Of a stretch of DNA of 64,000 nucleotides, positions 45,643-53,888 are shown piece after piece. The DNA comes from Halanaerobiales bacterium (GTDB lineage Bacteria > Bacillota > Halanaerobiia > Halanaerobiales > DTU029): contig JAKSCG010000029.1 in the NCBI GenBank assembly GCA_022360715.1, forward strand, positions 1 through 64,000. Direction: 5' to 3'. A program made the position numbers and the translations under genes. Below the pieces are notes generated by a model, which had not been told where the DNA came from, searched no databases, and was given only the letters and a program-made list of their open reading frames with translations. The stretch's first letter is position 1, and the number at the start of each line of letters is the position of its first letter.

Positions 45643-48519
45643 TCAATCTTGTCCCATGGGGTGGGTTAGAAAACTAATTAAGTTATCGAAATTAACCTGC
45701 TTAAAGTTACCCGCATTAAGCAGCCAGTATTGGGCTTGCTTCTCGCTTTCCCCGATCTTTTTGATCAGATGGGGATGGCAGGTCAATAAAAACACCTGGT
45801 GGGTCCTTGCTAAATCATTTATTAAATCAACCGTATGGCTTAAATGATAATCATCAAAATTAACAAAGGTATCGTCAATAATCACCGGTAGGGGTGGAGT
45901 AATTTCTCTAATTCGGCTAAATCTCACCGCTAAAAATAATTGTTCGCTGGTCGCTCTACTTAACATATCGCTATCTTCCCGGATTGTGCCGTCTTTACCG
46001 ACAGTTCGATAATTAGGAACTGTCAGGTCTTCCGGTGCTAAAATTGCTGAGTAGTCTTCACTGGTCATCTTCTGGAAATAATCACTGGCCGAGCGAAGTG
46101 GATCAGGGGTTTTTTCCAGCAAAATATTCTTGGCGTTCTTCAAGATAAAGGCTGCTACCTGATAGCTTGCATACTTTTCCGCCAATGGTTGTAAGCCACT
46201 CCTCCCCTGATCAATTAGGCGTTGTGATTCCTCCATTTTTTCGGTAGTCATTAACTCTTTGCCTTTGAGCGTCAATTCTTCTCTGATGCTCTTTTGGGCC
46301 GCAAGTTGTCCCGAAATATCAGCAAGGAGTTCCTGCTGTTGTTGATAATCGTCTTTAATCTGCTCGAGTGAAGAATAACCTTCATTTAACTTTTTAAAGC
46401 CGGGCAACAAATTATCCACGCCGGTATTTTTAGGATATAGATAATTAAGGGCACTGCTAAAACGGTCAGTTTTTAAGGTTTGTAAAACCTGTAGGAGTAA
46501 AATATTTTGTCTTTCCCTTAATTGCAGTAGTTCCTCAGCTTTTTCGCCATTTGTAATATAAGCTTCCAATCGGAAAATAAAATCATTACCACCGGCTAAC
46601 TCTTGGGAAATTAAAGCAATAATCTTCGACTCCAGCTCTTCTTTGGCAATTCGATAGGTATCATATTCCAGGGCATAATCCAGGTACTGGAACAATCTTT
46701 CCAGTTTGTTCAAAAGCTGCTGATGATTCTCCAGTATTTTTTCACTTGCTTCGTTGGGTAAATCAAACAGCTCCTGGTCAAAATCGAGGAGTAGCTCTTG
46801 GATTTTAATTAGTTCATGTTCTAATCGATTTTTCTCCGATAAAATGCTCCCTTCACGTCTTTTAAGATTAGTAAGCTCTTTTTTTAAGTACTTTATTTCC
46901 CGGAATAGATCTTTAACGACTTCTGTCGGGGTTGCCGGATCAAGTTCCAGTAGAGCTTTAAATTCTTTGATCTTTTTTTCCAGCCCTACAAATTGTTCTG
47001 AAGTCTGTTTTAATTGAAACTGAAGTTCTGCTGAGCGGAGTTGAAGCTCTTTTTGCTCATTTTGTTTACTATTTAGCAAACCGCGTTGGTTGCTTTTCAA
47101 ACCGTTTCGATAAAAAAAATAGAGGCCCAGGGCAATAATCCCGGCAAATCCAATAAAAGCCAAAGCGGGGTTGATTAATACCGTTGAAATACCGATTAAA
47201 ATAAGGATTAACGAATAAAAATAAAATTTAGTCAAATGACTGGCCGGGTTCTCTCCTTGCAGTTGATTGATCTGTTCCTCCAGTAGCCTTTTTCTTTCAT
47301 TCAATTTACTTATCTCCTGCTTGATTGCCGTCATTTGATTTTTGAGCTCCAGATATTGGTCAATTGTTTGATTCAATTTATATTGGCTGACATGGTCAGT
47401 ATTAAGTTGTAAAATTTGTTGATAGTTATCTTGCCAGTTGGGATTGTTTCGATTAATCTCTGCTTGTAGTTGATTATTGAGTTCACTTAATTCCAGAAGA
47501 TCACTGGAGCAATTCTTAATTCCCACTTTTAGACCCGATAACTCCTGTTGAAAACCAAGCAAAAGCTCTCTCTTGGCAATTATTTTTTGGATAATATCAT
47601 CGGCATTCTCTTTGGCAATTAAATCTTTAATATAATTATTCTTTTCTTCAAAAGTCTTTAGAAGTTCTCGATAACTCTCATTTAACTCCAATGCTTTTTT
47701 ATATCCTTCGGAAGAGTAGTCCGCAAGGATCTTTTTATTTTGCTCGGACGAGAGCTGGGCTTCGATTTCTTTGGTCTCACTATAGTTTTCATAATTACTT
47801 TTAAGGAGATCGAGCAGGACTATTTTATGCCGGGTTTTTTCCTTTTTCTCCTCAAGTCCTTGGATTTGTAAGGTTATCTTGTTCAGCTGTTGGGAATTGT
47901 GATAATATAAATCTACCTGTTTAGCTGCTTCATCCCTTAATTGTTGTCCTTTTTCGATTGATTGATAATATGGTTTAAATTGCCCAACACTGGGATTGCC
48001 ATGTTTACCGCCAATTTTCTCCGCCTCTTTAGTAAAATATTGCTCGAGCTGTGGCAGCAAAATAATGTCGGTTAATCCTGCCCCAAGCAGGATAGTTTGT
48101 AATCTTTCATAATTCTTTCCGCTTACTCCGACCGGGATCTTTTTTAACTCATTCAGGGTTAAGGTGAAAAGCTGCTCATAGGTGAACTGATCAAGCCCAT
48201 TATATAAATCACGGGCTTTTCTGTCGATAGCCCCCCCATTTTTTGCCAACACTGTCGGTTCGGCAAAACCAGCTATATATATTTTGGCATAGCCGCTCGA
48301 CTTCAGCTCAAGCTCAGCTTCTACTTCATATTTTCGCTCGGCCGGAGGGAGAGAACCCTGTTGGGGGAAACCATAGGGAAGGTAACGGAAGATATTGAGT
48401 AGGGTAGTCTTGCCGGCCCGATTTGGCCCTCCGATCACAACCAGACCGGGCGCAATTTGTTCCAGAGTCTGATTCCTTAAAAGCCCAAAATCCTTGATAT
48501 ATAAGCGTTTTATCTTCAA
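45643..48519 (-). CDS. yhaN: SbcC/YhaN-like SMC-type ATPase with central membrane hairpin
   Basis: 958 residues. Walker A GGPNRAGKTTLL lies near residue 33, long coiled coils run from about 190-430 and 475-830, and the C-terminal ATPase half has the signature-like MLSRATSEQLFLAVRFSRI and Walker B PVIIDDTFVNFD. At residues about 429-474 are two hydrophobic helices (FYFYSLILILIGISTVLI and ALAFIGFAGIIALGLYFFY), where Rad50/SbcC has its zinc hook. Such an enzyme works with the YhaO nuclease on DNA ends, here possibly tethered to the membrane. It overlaps yhaO by four bases. Confidence 0.9.
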   Translation of the reverse strand: MKIKRLYIKDFGLLRNQTLEQIAPGLVVIGGPNRAGKTTLLNIFRYLPYGFPQQGSLPPAERKYEVEAELELKSSGYAKIYIAGFAEPTVLAKNGGAIDRKARDLYNGLDQFTYEQLFTLTLNELKKIPVGVSGKNYERLQTILLGAGLTDIILLPQLEQYFTKEAEKIGGKHGNPSVGQFKPYYQSIEKGQQLRDEAAKQVDLYYHNSQQLNKITLQIQGLEEKKEKTRHKIVLLDLLKSNYENYSETKEIEAQLSSEQNKKILADYSSEGYKKALELNESYRELLKTFEEKNNYIKDLIAKENADDIIQKIIAKRELLLGFQQELSGLKVGIKNCSSDLLELSELNNQLQAEINRNNPNWQDNYQQILQLNTDHVSQYKLNQTIDQYLELKNQMTAIKQEISKLNERKRLLEEQINQLQGENPASHLTKFYFYSLILILIGISTVLINPALAFIGFAGIIALGLYFFYRNGLKSNQRGLLNSKQNEQKELQLRSAELQFQLKQTSEQFVGLEKKIKEFKALLELDPATPTEVVKDLFREIKYLKKELTNLKRREGSILSEKNRLEHELIKIQELLLDFDQELFDLPNEASEKILENHQQLLNKLERLFQYLDYALEYDTYRIAKEELESKIIALISQELAGGNDFIFRLEAYITNGEKAEELLQLRERQNILLLQVLQTLKTDRFSSALNYLYPKNTGVDNLLPGFKKLNEGYSSLEQIKDDYQQQQELLADISGQLAAQKSIREELTLKGKELMTTEKMEESQRLIDQGRSGLQPLAEKYASYQVAAFILKNAKNILLEKTPDPLRSASDYFQKMTSEDYSAILAPEDLTVPNYRTVGKDGTIREDSDMLSRATSEQLFLAVRFSRIREITPPLPVIIDDTFVNFDDYHLSHTVDLINDLARTHQVFLLTCHPHLIKKIGESEKQAQYWLLNAGNFKQVNFDNLISFLTHPMGQD

Positions 48520-49874
48520 AGCAGTTCCCTCCTGCTTAAGACCGCCTCGATAATTAGCTGTTCAGCCTGTTTAATAATTTCTCGCAGATAAAAGTCATCA
48601 ACTTGAAATCTGGTATCACTGTAACTCTCATGATCGATATTGCCTGTCCAGACCCGGCCCATTTGATCAATCAGCTGGCTCTTGACCGTTTGATCAGTTG
48701 TGCAGAGCGTAATAAATTGCTCAATTTCCGTAAAGAGTTGGCTCTTTTCTTTTAATTCAAGCAGGGTTGGTAATGGATTGGCCGTTCTTACAAAAATTGA
48801 ATCGGTCCAAATGAAGGGTGAACGATTGCTAAAATAATTCTGTAGCTCTTCTTTTAAATACGTAACTGCTTCTTCACCCTGTTCTTCAAAAACCTGATTA
48901 ATCTTTCCCCTGCCTTTTAAGTTCCAACGGATCATATATCCCTGGATAATTTCCGTAAAATCCTTTCCTTGCCAGGTGAAATTTTCCGGTATCTCCGGCC
49001 GGCTGCTCAGAATCGTTTCTCCTTTACTGATCAAGATGTTTTTTAAGTCGGTCAAGTTTACCGGGCCCTTACTTTGGATTTGCTCAAGCTCAAGCTCAAT
49101 ATTTTTCCAAATGATCGTAGAGGTTGGAATATATGAAATTTTAATTGCCATATTTGCAGCAACCTCTACCAGCAGCGCACCTCCTGGCCCTTCTTCTCCA
49201 ACATCACGTCCCTGTGGGGTACCGGAATAGGCAACAGCCCGACTTTTGGCATGATATAGCAAACGGGTCTGGTGAATATGTCCCAGAGCCCAGTAATTAA
49301 TTCCGTCTTGGGCCAGCAGGTCTTTTAACGAACAGGGAAGATAATTATTATTTTGTGGATCAAGCTGTGTATGTAAAAGTCCAATATTAAAAACACTTTT
49401 ATCGGGTACGGAAAAAGCAGTGTAAGTTTTACGGGACTCAGCCGGACCACGGTAAGATTGTCCTAAAATACGAGCAATTAAGTTGCCGTTTGCATCATAA
49501 ACATCTTCCCGCCCGACCTGCTCACTGCCGAAAAGAAAGATATTATCGGCTACTTCCGACAATTCCTGGCGCTTTTGTTGGGGATCATGATTTCCGCCAA
49601 TCATATAAACATTAATTCCCTCTTGCTTTAAACGGGAACATTGTTGATTAAAAAACATGCTCGCTAAAACAGAAGGTGACTTATGATCATAAATATCACC
49701 GGATAACAGCAAAAAATTCACTTTTTCGGCGATGGCAAAATCACAGATATTTTTAAAGGCCTGGTTAGCAGCGTTAATTAATTTTTGATAGATCTTTTCC
49801 GGTAGTTGTCCATTACTGTGGACAATACTGCCGAGATGGAGGTCGGCAGTATGAATAAACTTTAATATAGGCAT
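48516..49874 (-). CDS. yhaO: SbcD/YhaO-like DNA-repair metallonuclease
   Basis: About 452 residues. Calcineurin-type phosphoesterase with IHTADLHLGS at residues 7-16, LLSGDIYDHKSP near 55, MIGGNHDPQ near 91, and GHIHQ near 197, so all metal ligands are present. It works with the overlapping YhaN ATPase gene as a Rad50/Mre11-like pair. The ATG at 49874 is five bases after GAGG. A GTG at 49889 is in frame but within the site. The C-terminal half (about 250 residues) is less conserved. Confidence 0.92.
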   Translation of the reverse strand: MPILKFIHTADLHLGSIVHSNGQLPEKIYQKLINAANQAFKNICDFAIAEKVNFLLLSGDIYDHKSPSVLASMFFNQQCSRLKQEGINVYMIGGNHDPQQKRQELSEVADNIFLFGSEQVGREDVYDANGNLIARILGQSYRGPAESRKTYTAFSVPDKSVFNIGLLHTQLDPQNNNYLPCSLKDLLAQDGINYWALGHIHQTRLLYHAKSRAVAYSGTPQGRDVGEEGPGGALLVEVAANMAIKISYIPTSTIIWKNIELELEQIQSKGPVNLTDLKNILISKGETILSSRPEIPENFTWQGKDFTEIIQGYMIRWNLKGRGKINQVFEEQGEEAVTYLKEELQNYFSNRSPFIWTDSIFVRTANPLPTLLELKEKSQLFTEIEQFITLCTTDQTVKSQLIDQMGRVWTGNIDHESYSDTRFQVDDFYLREIIKQAEQLIIEAVLSRRELL

Positions 49875-49917
49875 AACATCCTCTCTCACCTTTCCTTAAC
49901 AAAATTTCTTCCTTTAT

Positions 49918-51333
49918 TTAAGCATCGCTCGACTCAGTCGGGTTAAATCTTTTTTGCTTAGCTTTGCGAATAAATCGCCACTTTTTCAGATATTTTGCCA
50001 GGATATCCCGTAAAAACTCTGGCTGATAGTTTGCCTTTCGACCATTGCGAAAATCTTCATAACTACTGCCCTGTTCAAGAAAGTCTGATGTTCCGATACT
50101 ATACCATTGCTCCCCTTCCAAGGGTTTTCGGTCAATTGTCACCTCAATTATTTTATTCATCGGTTCAGCATTATTTTGATAAGTAACAACAACATTATTG
50201 GATACTGCTATATTACCCAGACAATTATCGCGAATACCTTCACCCGGTCCCAAAGCCTGATAATATTCAGGTAAAAGGGACTTTTCCAATATTTGCAGTA
50301 GATCTTTCCCTTGCAGTTCGAGGTAGGCCGGATGAAAGGGAAGCGGGCAGACCTCGATTAGTAATTTTTTGGTTATTTCGCCTGCTTCAAGCCCACGCTC
50401 TAATACACCGGTGTTGATCAATCCGATCTCTGTTTTTTGAAAGTCTTTTAACCCGTCAGCCAGGAGGTTTCCCAGTAAATTTTCACTGGCACTCGAGTGA
50501 TTGAGTGCTGTTTTAATATTATATAAAGGTTTGGATAAATTCCGCTTGGCCAGGCGGGTATACTTATCGATCAAGTAATAGATCTTAAAATCAGGAGGAA
50601 AGAGGTTACAATCAATTAATTTCCAGCTATATCCTGATTTTTTTTTATTTAGATCGTATTCAATTTCTATTTTTCCTAAGAACCTGCCCCGGCTCCCGGC
50701 CTGACAGATGATCGTCTGATTTATATTCTCTTCTTTTTCGACAATATTGGGGGAGTTACCACTAACTATTATATCAATTTCGGCAAAGTGTTTAGCGATC
50801 TCTCGCTCAGCTGTTCTTCCCAGATGGGAAAGCAGTATTGTCAGGTCATATTGGCTTTGCTCTACTTCCCGTAGCACCCGCTCGATCTCCGTCCGTGGCT
50901 CTTTAACCGATATACCATATAGATTATCAAAGCCCTTTCTGCTAGCCGTAACTCCGATAATTAAAACCCGAATATCCTCCACCTGTTTAATCATATAGTC
51001 TTTTAAATAAGGAAATTTTTCACCATTAATTTGGTAGATATTACAGGATAAGGAGGGGAAATTACTGCTTTCGGAAATTACCCGAGCATTTTCCAGACCG
51101 GAAAAAGCCTCACTATTTCCAAATACCCTGGCCGTAATACCAATTTCATTTAATAGGACTGAGCTGATTTCTCCCTTACTCCCCTCAGTTTCCCACCTCA
51201 TAAAATCAGGGTTATTACCACCATCCAGAATAATTGAATTAATAGTACCGTGTTCCTTTAACGCGGTAGAAAGCCTTGACATCCCTTCATAGTAACCGTT
51301 CAGGTCATTAATATGATATATCTTTATTTTCAC
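49918..51333 (-). CDS. UshA-type 5'-nucleotidase homologue with degenerate active site
   Basis: About 471 residues from a GTG at 51333 with AAGGA nine bases upstream. The N-terminal metallophosphatase domain is recognisable (IYHINDLNGYYEG, ILDGGNN, FGNSEAF, LLSHLGRTAE, VSGNSPN) but most catalytic positions are changed: the usual NDLHG is NDLNG, GGD is GGN, GNHEFD is GNSEAF and GH.H is GNSP. The C-terminal nucleotide-binding domain is intact (NLLADGLKDF, NTGVLERGLEAGEIT, LPFHPAYLELQG). No signal peptide follows this start. Likely an inactive or rewired member that may bind nucleotides. A frame starting at 51450 adds a leader overlapping ggt and was rejected. Confidence 0.75.
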   Translation of the reverse strand: MKIKIYHINDLNGYYEGMSRLSTALKEHGTINSIILDGGNNPDFMRWETEGSKGEISSVLLNEIGITARVFGNSEAFSGLENARVISESSNFPSLSCNIYQINGEKFPYLKDYMIKQVEDIRVLIIGVTASRKGFDNLYGISVKEPRTEIERVLREVEQSQYDLTILLSHLGRTAEREIAKHFAEIDIIVSGNSPNIVEKEENINQTIICQAGSRGRFLGKIEIEYDLNKKKSGYSWKLIDCNLFPPDFKIYYLIDKYTRLAKRNLSKPLYNIKTALNHSSASENLLGNLLADGLKDFQKTEIGLINTGVLERGLEAGEITKKLLIEVCPLPFHPAYLELQGKDLLQILEKSLLPEYYQALGPGEGIRDNCLGNIAVSNNVVVTYQNNAEPMNKIIEVTIDRKPLEGEQWYSIGTSDFLEQGSSYEDFRNGRKANYQPEFLRDILAKYLKKWRFIRKAKQKRFNPTESSDA

Positions 51334-51355
51334 TTTTCCCCATCCTTTCATCACT

Positions 51356-52966
51356 TTACCAAACAGCAATAGCACTATCGGTTCTTTTTTCGGTTCCACC
51401 CAGCAAAATGCCACGCTCATTATCTCGTAAAATGATTTGTCCTCGCCCAAATATGGCTGGATTTAAGGAAATAGTAACTTTATGTCCTTTCCGGGAAAGA
51501 GCCCGGGCAATAAAAGTCGGAAAATGATCCTCCACCACGATTTCTTGTTGATCTTTCCAGAACCATCGCGGTGCATCCAGTGCTGCCTGCGGATTTAAAT
51601 TGAAATCGATCATATTCATTAAGACCTGCAGATGTCCCTGCGGCTGCATAAAACCTCCCATGACACCGAAAGGACCAACAGGCTGATTATCTTTGGTAAT
51701 AAATCCCGGTATGATTGTATGATAAGGCCTTTTCCGGGGCTCCAGACAATTTGCCTCGTTTTGTTCTAAACTAAAACTATGACCACGGTTTTGTAAGGCA
51801 ATACCAGTCCCGGGAACAACTATTCCGGAACCAAATCCCATATAATTACTTTGAATATATGAAACCATATTTCCATCACGATCAGCCGTAGCTAAATAAA
51901 CAGTTCCACCTACTCCGGGTTTACCCGGTTTTGGTATTGCTGCCCTCTCCCCAATTAATCCTCTTCTTCTTTTTGCATATTTTTCTGATAGCAACTCTGA
52001 CAACTGAATTGACATCTTATTCTGATCAGTAATATACTTTTTCCCATCAGCAAAAGCTAGCTTCAAGGCTTCAATTTGGGTATGATATGTTTCTACTTGC
52101 TCTTTAGCTTTAAGGTTAAAACCTTTCATAATATTTAAAGCAAGTAAAGTAATCAAGCCCTGGCCATTGGGGGGGAGCTCCCAAATATCATATCCCCGGT
52201 AATTAACAGATATTGGTGCCACCCATTCGGTCGAATATTTTACCAGGTCATCTCCCCGCAGCAGTCCATTCTGTTTTTGGGCGTAATGATCAATTAGTTC
52301 GGCCAGCTTTCCCCGGTAAAATGAGCGGGCGTCAGTTTCAGCAATAATTTGCAGGGTTTCGGCGTGGTCCGGGGAGGACCAACTCTCTCCTATTTCCGGT
52401 GCCCTACCGTATGGGGCAAAAACTTTAAACCATTCTTTAAATTCCTCCCGGGTTGCTTTTTTGCGGTATTTGTCAAAAGCGACTTTCCAACTCATTCCCA
52501 GAGTAGGGGATACCGGATAACCCTTTGCGGCATATTCGATCGCCGGTTCAAGCAGTGTTTTAAAAGGAAGCAAGCAGTATTTTCTCGCTAATTCCGCCCA
52601 GGCCGCCGGGGCACCCGGAACTGTCACCGGTAACCACCCAAGGGCCGGCATTTCTTGATAGCCCTGCTCTCTCATCTTTTCAATTGTAATCATGGCCGGT
52701 GAATAACCGCTGGCATTGAGACCACTTAATTTATTATTAAAGCAGATCAGGGCAAAAGCATCACCACCAATTCCGTTAGAAGTCGGTTCCAGGACAGTTA
52801 GTGATGCGGCTGTTGCCACCGCGGCATCAATTGCATTACCCCCTTTTTGCAGCATTTTTAACCCACTCTGAGCAGCTAATGGTTGTGAAGTCGCCACCAT
52901 CCCATTTTGTGATAACATAACCATCCTCTGCGAAGGATAGGGATAATTTAACAAATTGACTTTCAT
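51356..52966 (-). CDS. Gamma-glutamyltransferase family protein
   Basis: 536 residues of the Ntn-hydrolase gamma-glutamyltransferase family. Family stretches are LQKGGNAIDAAVATAASLT near residue 43, GIGGDAFA near 66, the predicted autocleavage threonine in GGTVYLATADRDGNMVS near residue 375, and GGFMQPQGHLQVLMNM near residue 450. No signal peptide, so it probably acts in the cytosol, like YwrD-type members. The ATG at 52966 follows AGGTGA. The enzyme could break gamma-glutamyl thiols or peptides, of interest because a gamma-glutamyl ligase gene lies elsewhere in the window. Confidence 0.9.
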   Translation of the reverse strand: MKVNLLNYPYPSQRMVMLSQNGMVATSQPLAAQSGLKMLQKGGNAIDAAVATAASLTVLEPTSNGIGGDAFALICFNNKLSGLNASGYSPAMITIEKMREQGYQEMPALGWLPVTVPGAPAAWAELARKYCLLPFKTLLEPAIEYAAKGYPVSPTLGMSWKVAFDKYRKKATREEFKEWFKVFAPYGRAPEIGESWSSPDHAETLQIIAETDARSFYRGKLAELIDHYAQKQNGLLRGDDLVKYSTEWVAPISVNYRGYDIWELPPNGQGLITLLALNIMKGFNLKAKEQVETYHTQIEALKLAFADGKKYITDQNKMSIQLSELLSEKYAKRRRGLIGERAAIPKPGKPGVGGTVYLATADRDGNMVSYIQSNYMGFGSGIVVPGTGIALQNRGHSFSLEQNEANCLEPRKRPYHTIIPGFITKDNQPVGPFGVMGGFMQPQGHLQVLMNMIDFNLNPQAALDAPRWFWKDQQEIVVEDHFPTFIARALSRKGHKVTISLNPAIFGRGQIILRDNERGILLGGTEKRTDSAIAVW

Positions 52967-52980
52967 GCTAATCACCTAAC

Positions 52981-53877
52981 CTAACTATGGTTTAGTTTCA
53001 TCTTTTCTTCCTGCTCATTATCTTCGTAATCTTTCTTTTGAAATTCGGAAGTAGCCGCAATTTTCTGCAAAACTGATGCAAGTTGTTGACTATTTAACAT
53101 TTTGTTTGGCGTTAAAGCGGATTCAAATAACTCGGCGAGAAGCTTAATTGAATTTTCAAAACCAACCATTGATCCGGCCATAGTATTTTTCAGAACATCC
53201 TCAATACTGCTCAGGGTATTTTGTAGCTCTTTGATTGAATTAGTAATCATGACCAGCTGTTCGATTTGAGCGGCAGACTGCTCCTGAAAGTTATGGTATA
53301 AGTAATCTTCTAAAGTGCGATAGAGCTTTTTTAATTTGAGATCAGTACTAAAAAGACGATTGGCTATGTTGAGCACAAGTGAACTTACTATCCCCGCTGT
53401 TGCTGAATAAAAAGCCGATCTTAATGAAGGGGATAGCTGTAATAATAGCTCAGGAATCTGATTAATACTATTTAAGCCCGGCCAGTTCAGATTAAGGACT
53501 GCTAATAATAAGATCATAAAGCTGCCCAGAAAACCTAATAAAAGAAAAGCAGCATCACTTTGTTTGATTAGTTTTAACTTCCACTTAATTGCTCTCATCT
53601 CTTGGGAAAAATAGTGCTCAATATATGAAGCTGTATTTGTTGAGAAAGAATTAATCTTCCCTGTTTTATATTTTTCCAGCAAAGCACTCAGTATTTTGTC
53701 ATCCTGCAGTTGGTCCTGCCGGACTTTCTTGATCAACTGGTTGATATATCGGTTATATTTTAGTAAATAAAAGAGCTCAATTGCTAAGATTATCAGCATT
53801 ATAAAAATTAGCACTCTTATAATTTGATGGTGAGAAAACATTGGTGCTAGATTTAAATTGCTTAACCAGTTAATCAT
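52981..53877 (-). CDS. Orphan MotA/TolQ/ExbB-like membrane protein
   Basis: 298 residues with a first membrane helix near residues 19-41, a cytoplasmic region, and two further helices near 109-130 (AAFLLLGFLGSFMILLLAVL) and 155-178 (AFYSATAGIVSSLVLNIAN). The last pair has the small-residue and threonine pattern of proton-channel proteins MotA, TolQ and ExbB. A coiled-coil tail of about 110 residues follows. No MotB, TolR or ExbD partner gene is adjacent. ATG start with AAGGAG. It lies between the M3 peptidase gene and ggt, and the function is unknown. Confidence 0.6.
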   Translation of the reverse strand: MINWLSNLNLAPMFSHHQIIRVLIFIMLIILAIELFYLLKYNRYINQLIKKVRQDQLQDDKILSALLEKYKTGKINSFSTNTASYIEHYFSQEMRAIKWKLKLIKQSDAAFLLLGFLGSFMILLLAVLNLNWPGLNSINQIPELLLQLSPSLRSAFYSATAGIVSSLVLNIANRLFSTDLKLKKLYRTLEDYLYHNFQEQSAAQIEQLVMITNSIKELQNTLSSIEDVLKNTMAGSMVGFENSIKLLAELFESALTPNKMLNSQQLASVLQKIAATSEFQKKDYEDNEQEEKMKLNHS

Positions 53878-53888
53878 TATCCTGCTCC

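Noticed and set aside
49918-51450. Longer start for the UshA-like gene
   Set aside because: It would overlap ggt by 95 bases and adds a leader without homology. A GTG with a ribosome binding site sits at the domain start.
45643-53877. Defence system of Zorya or SbcCD type (MotA-like gene near nuclease/ATPase genes)
   Set aside because: No ZorB, helicase or other effector is adjacent. The yhaN/yhaO pair is a housekeeping repair pair, and ggt and nucleotidase-like genes lie between.
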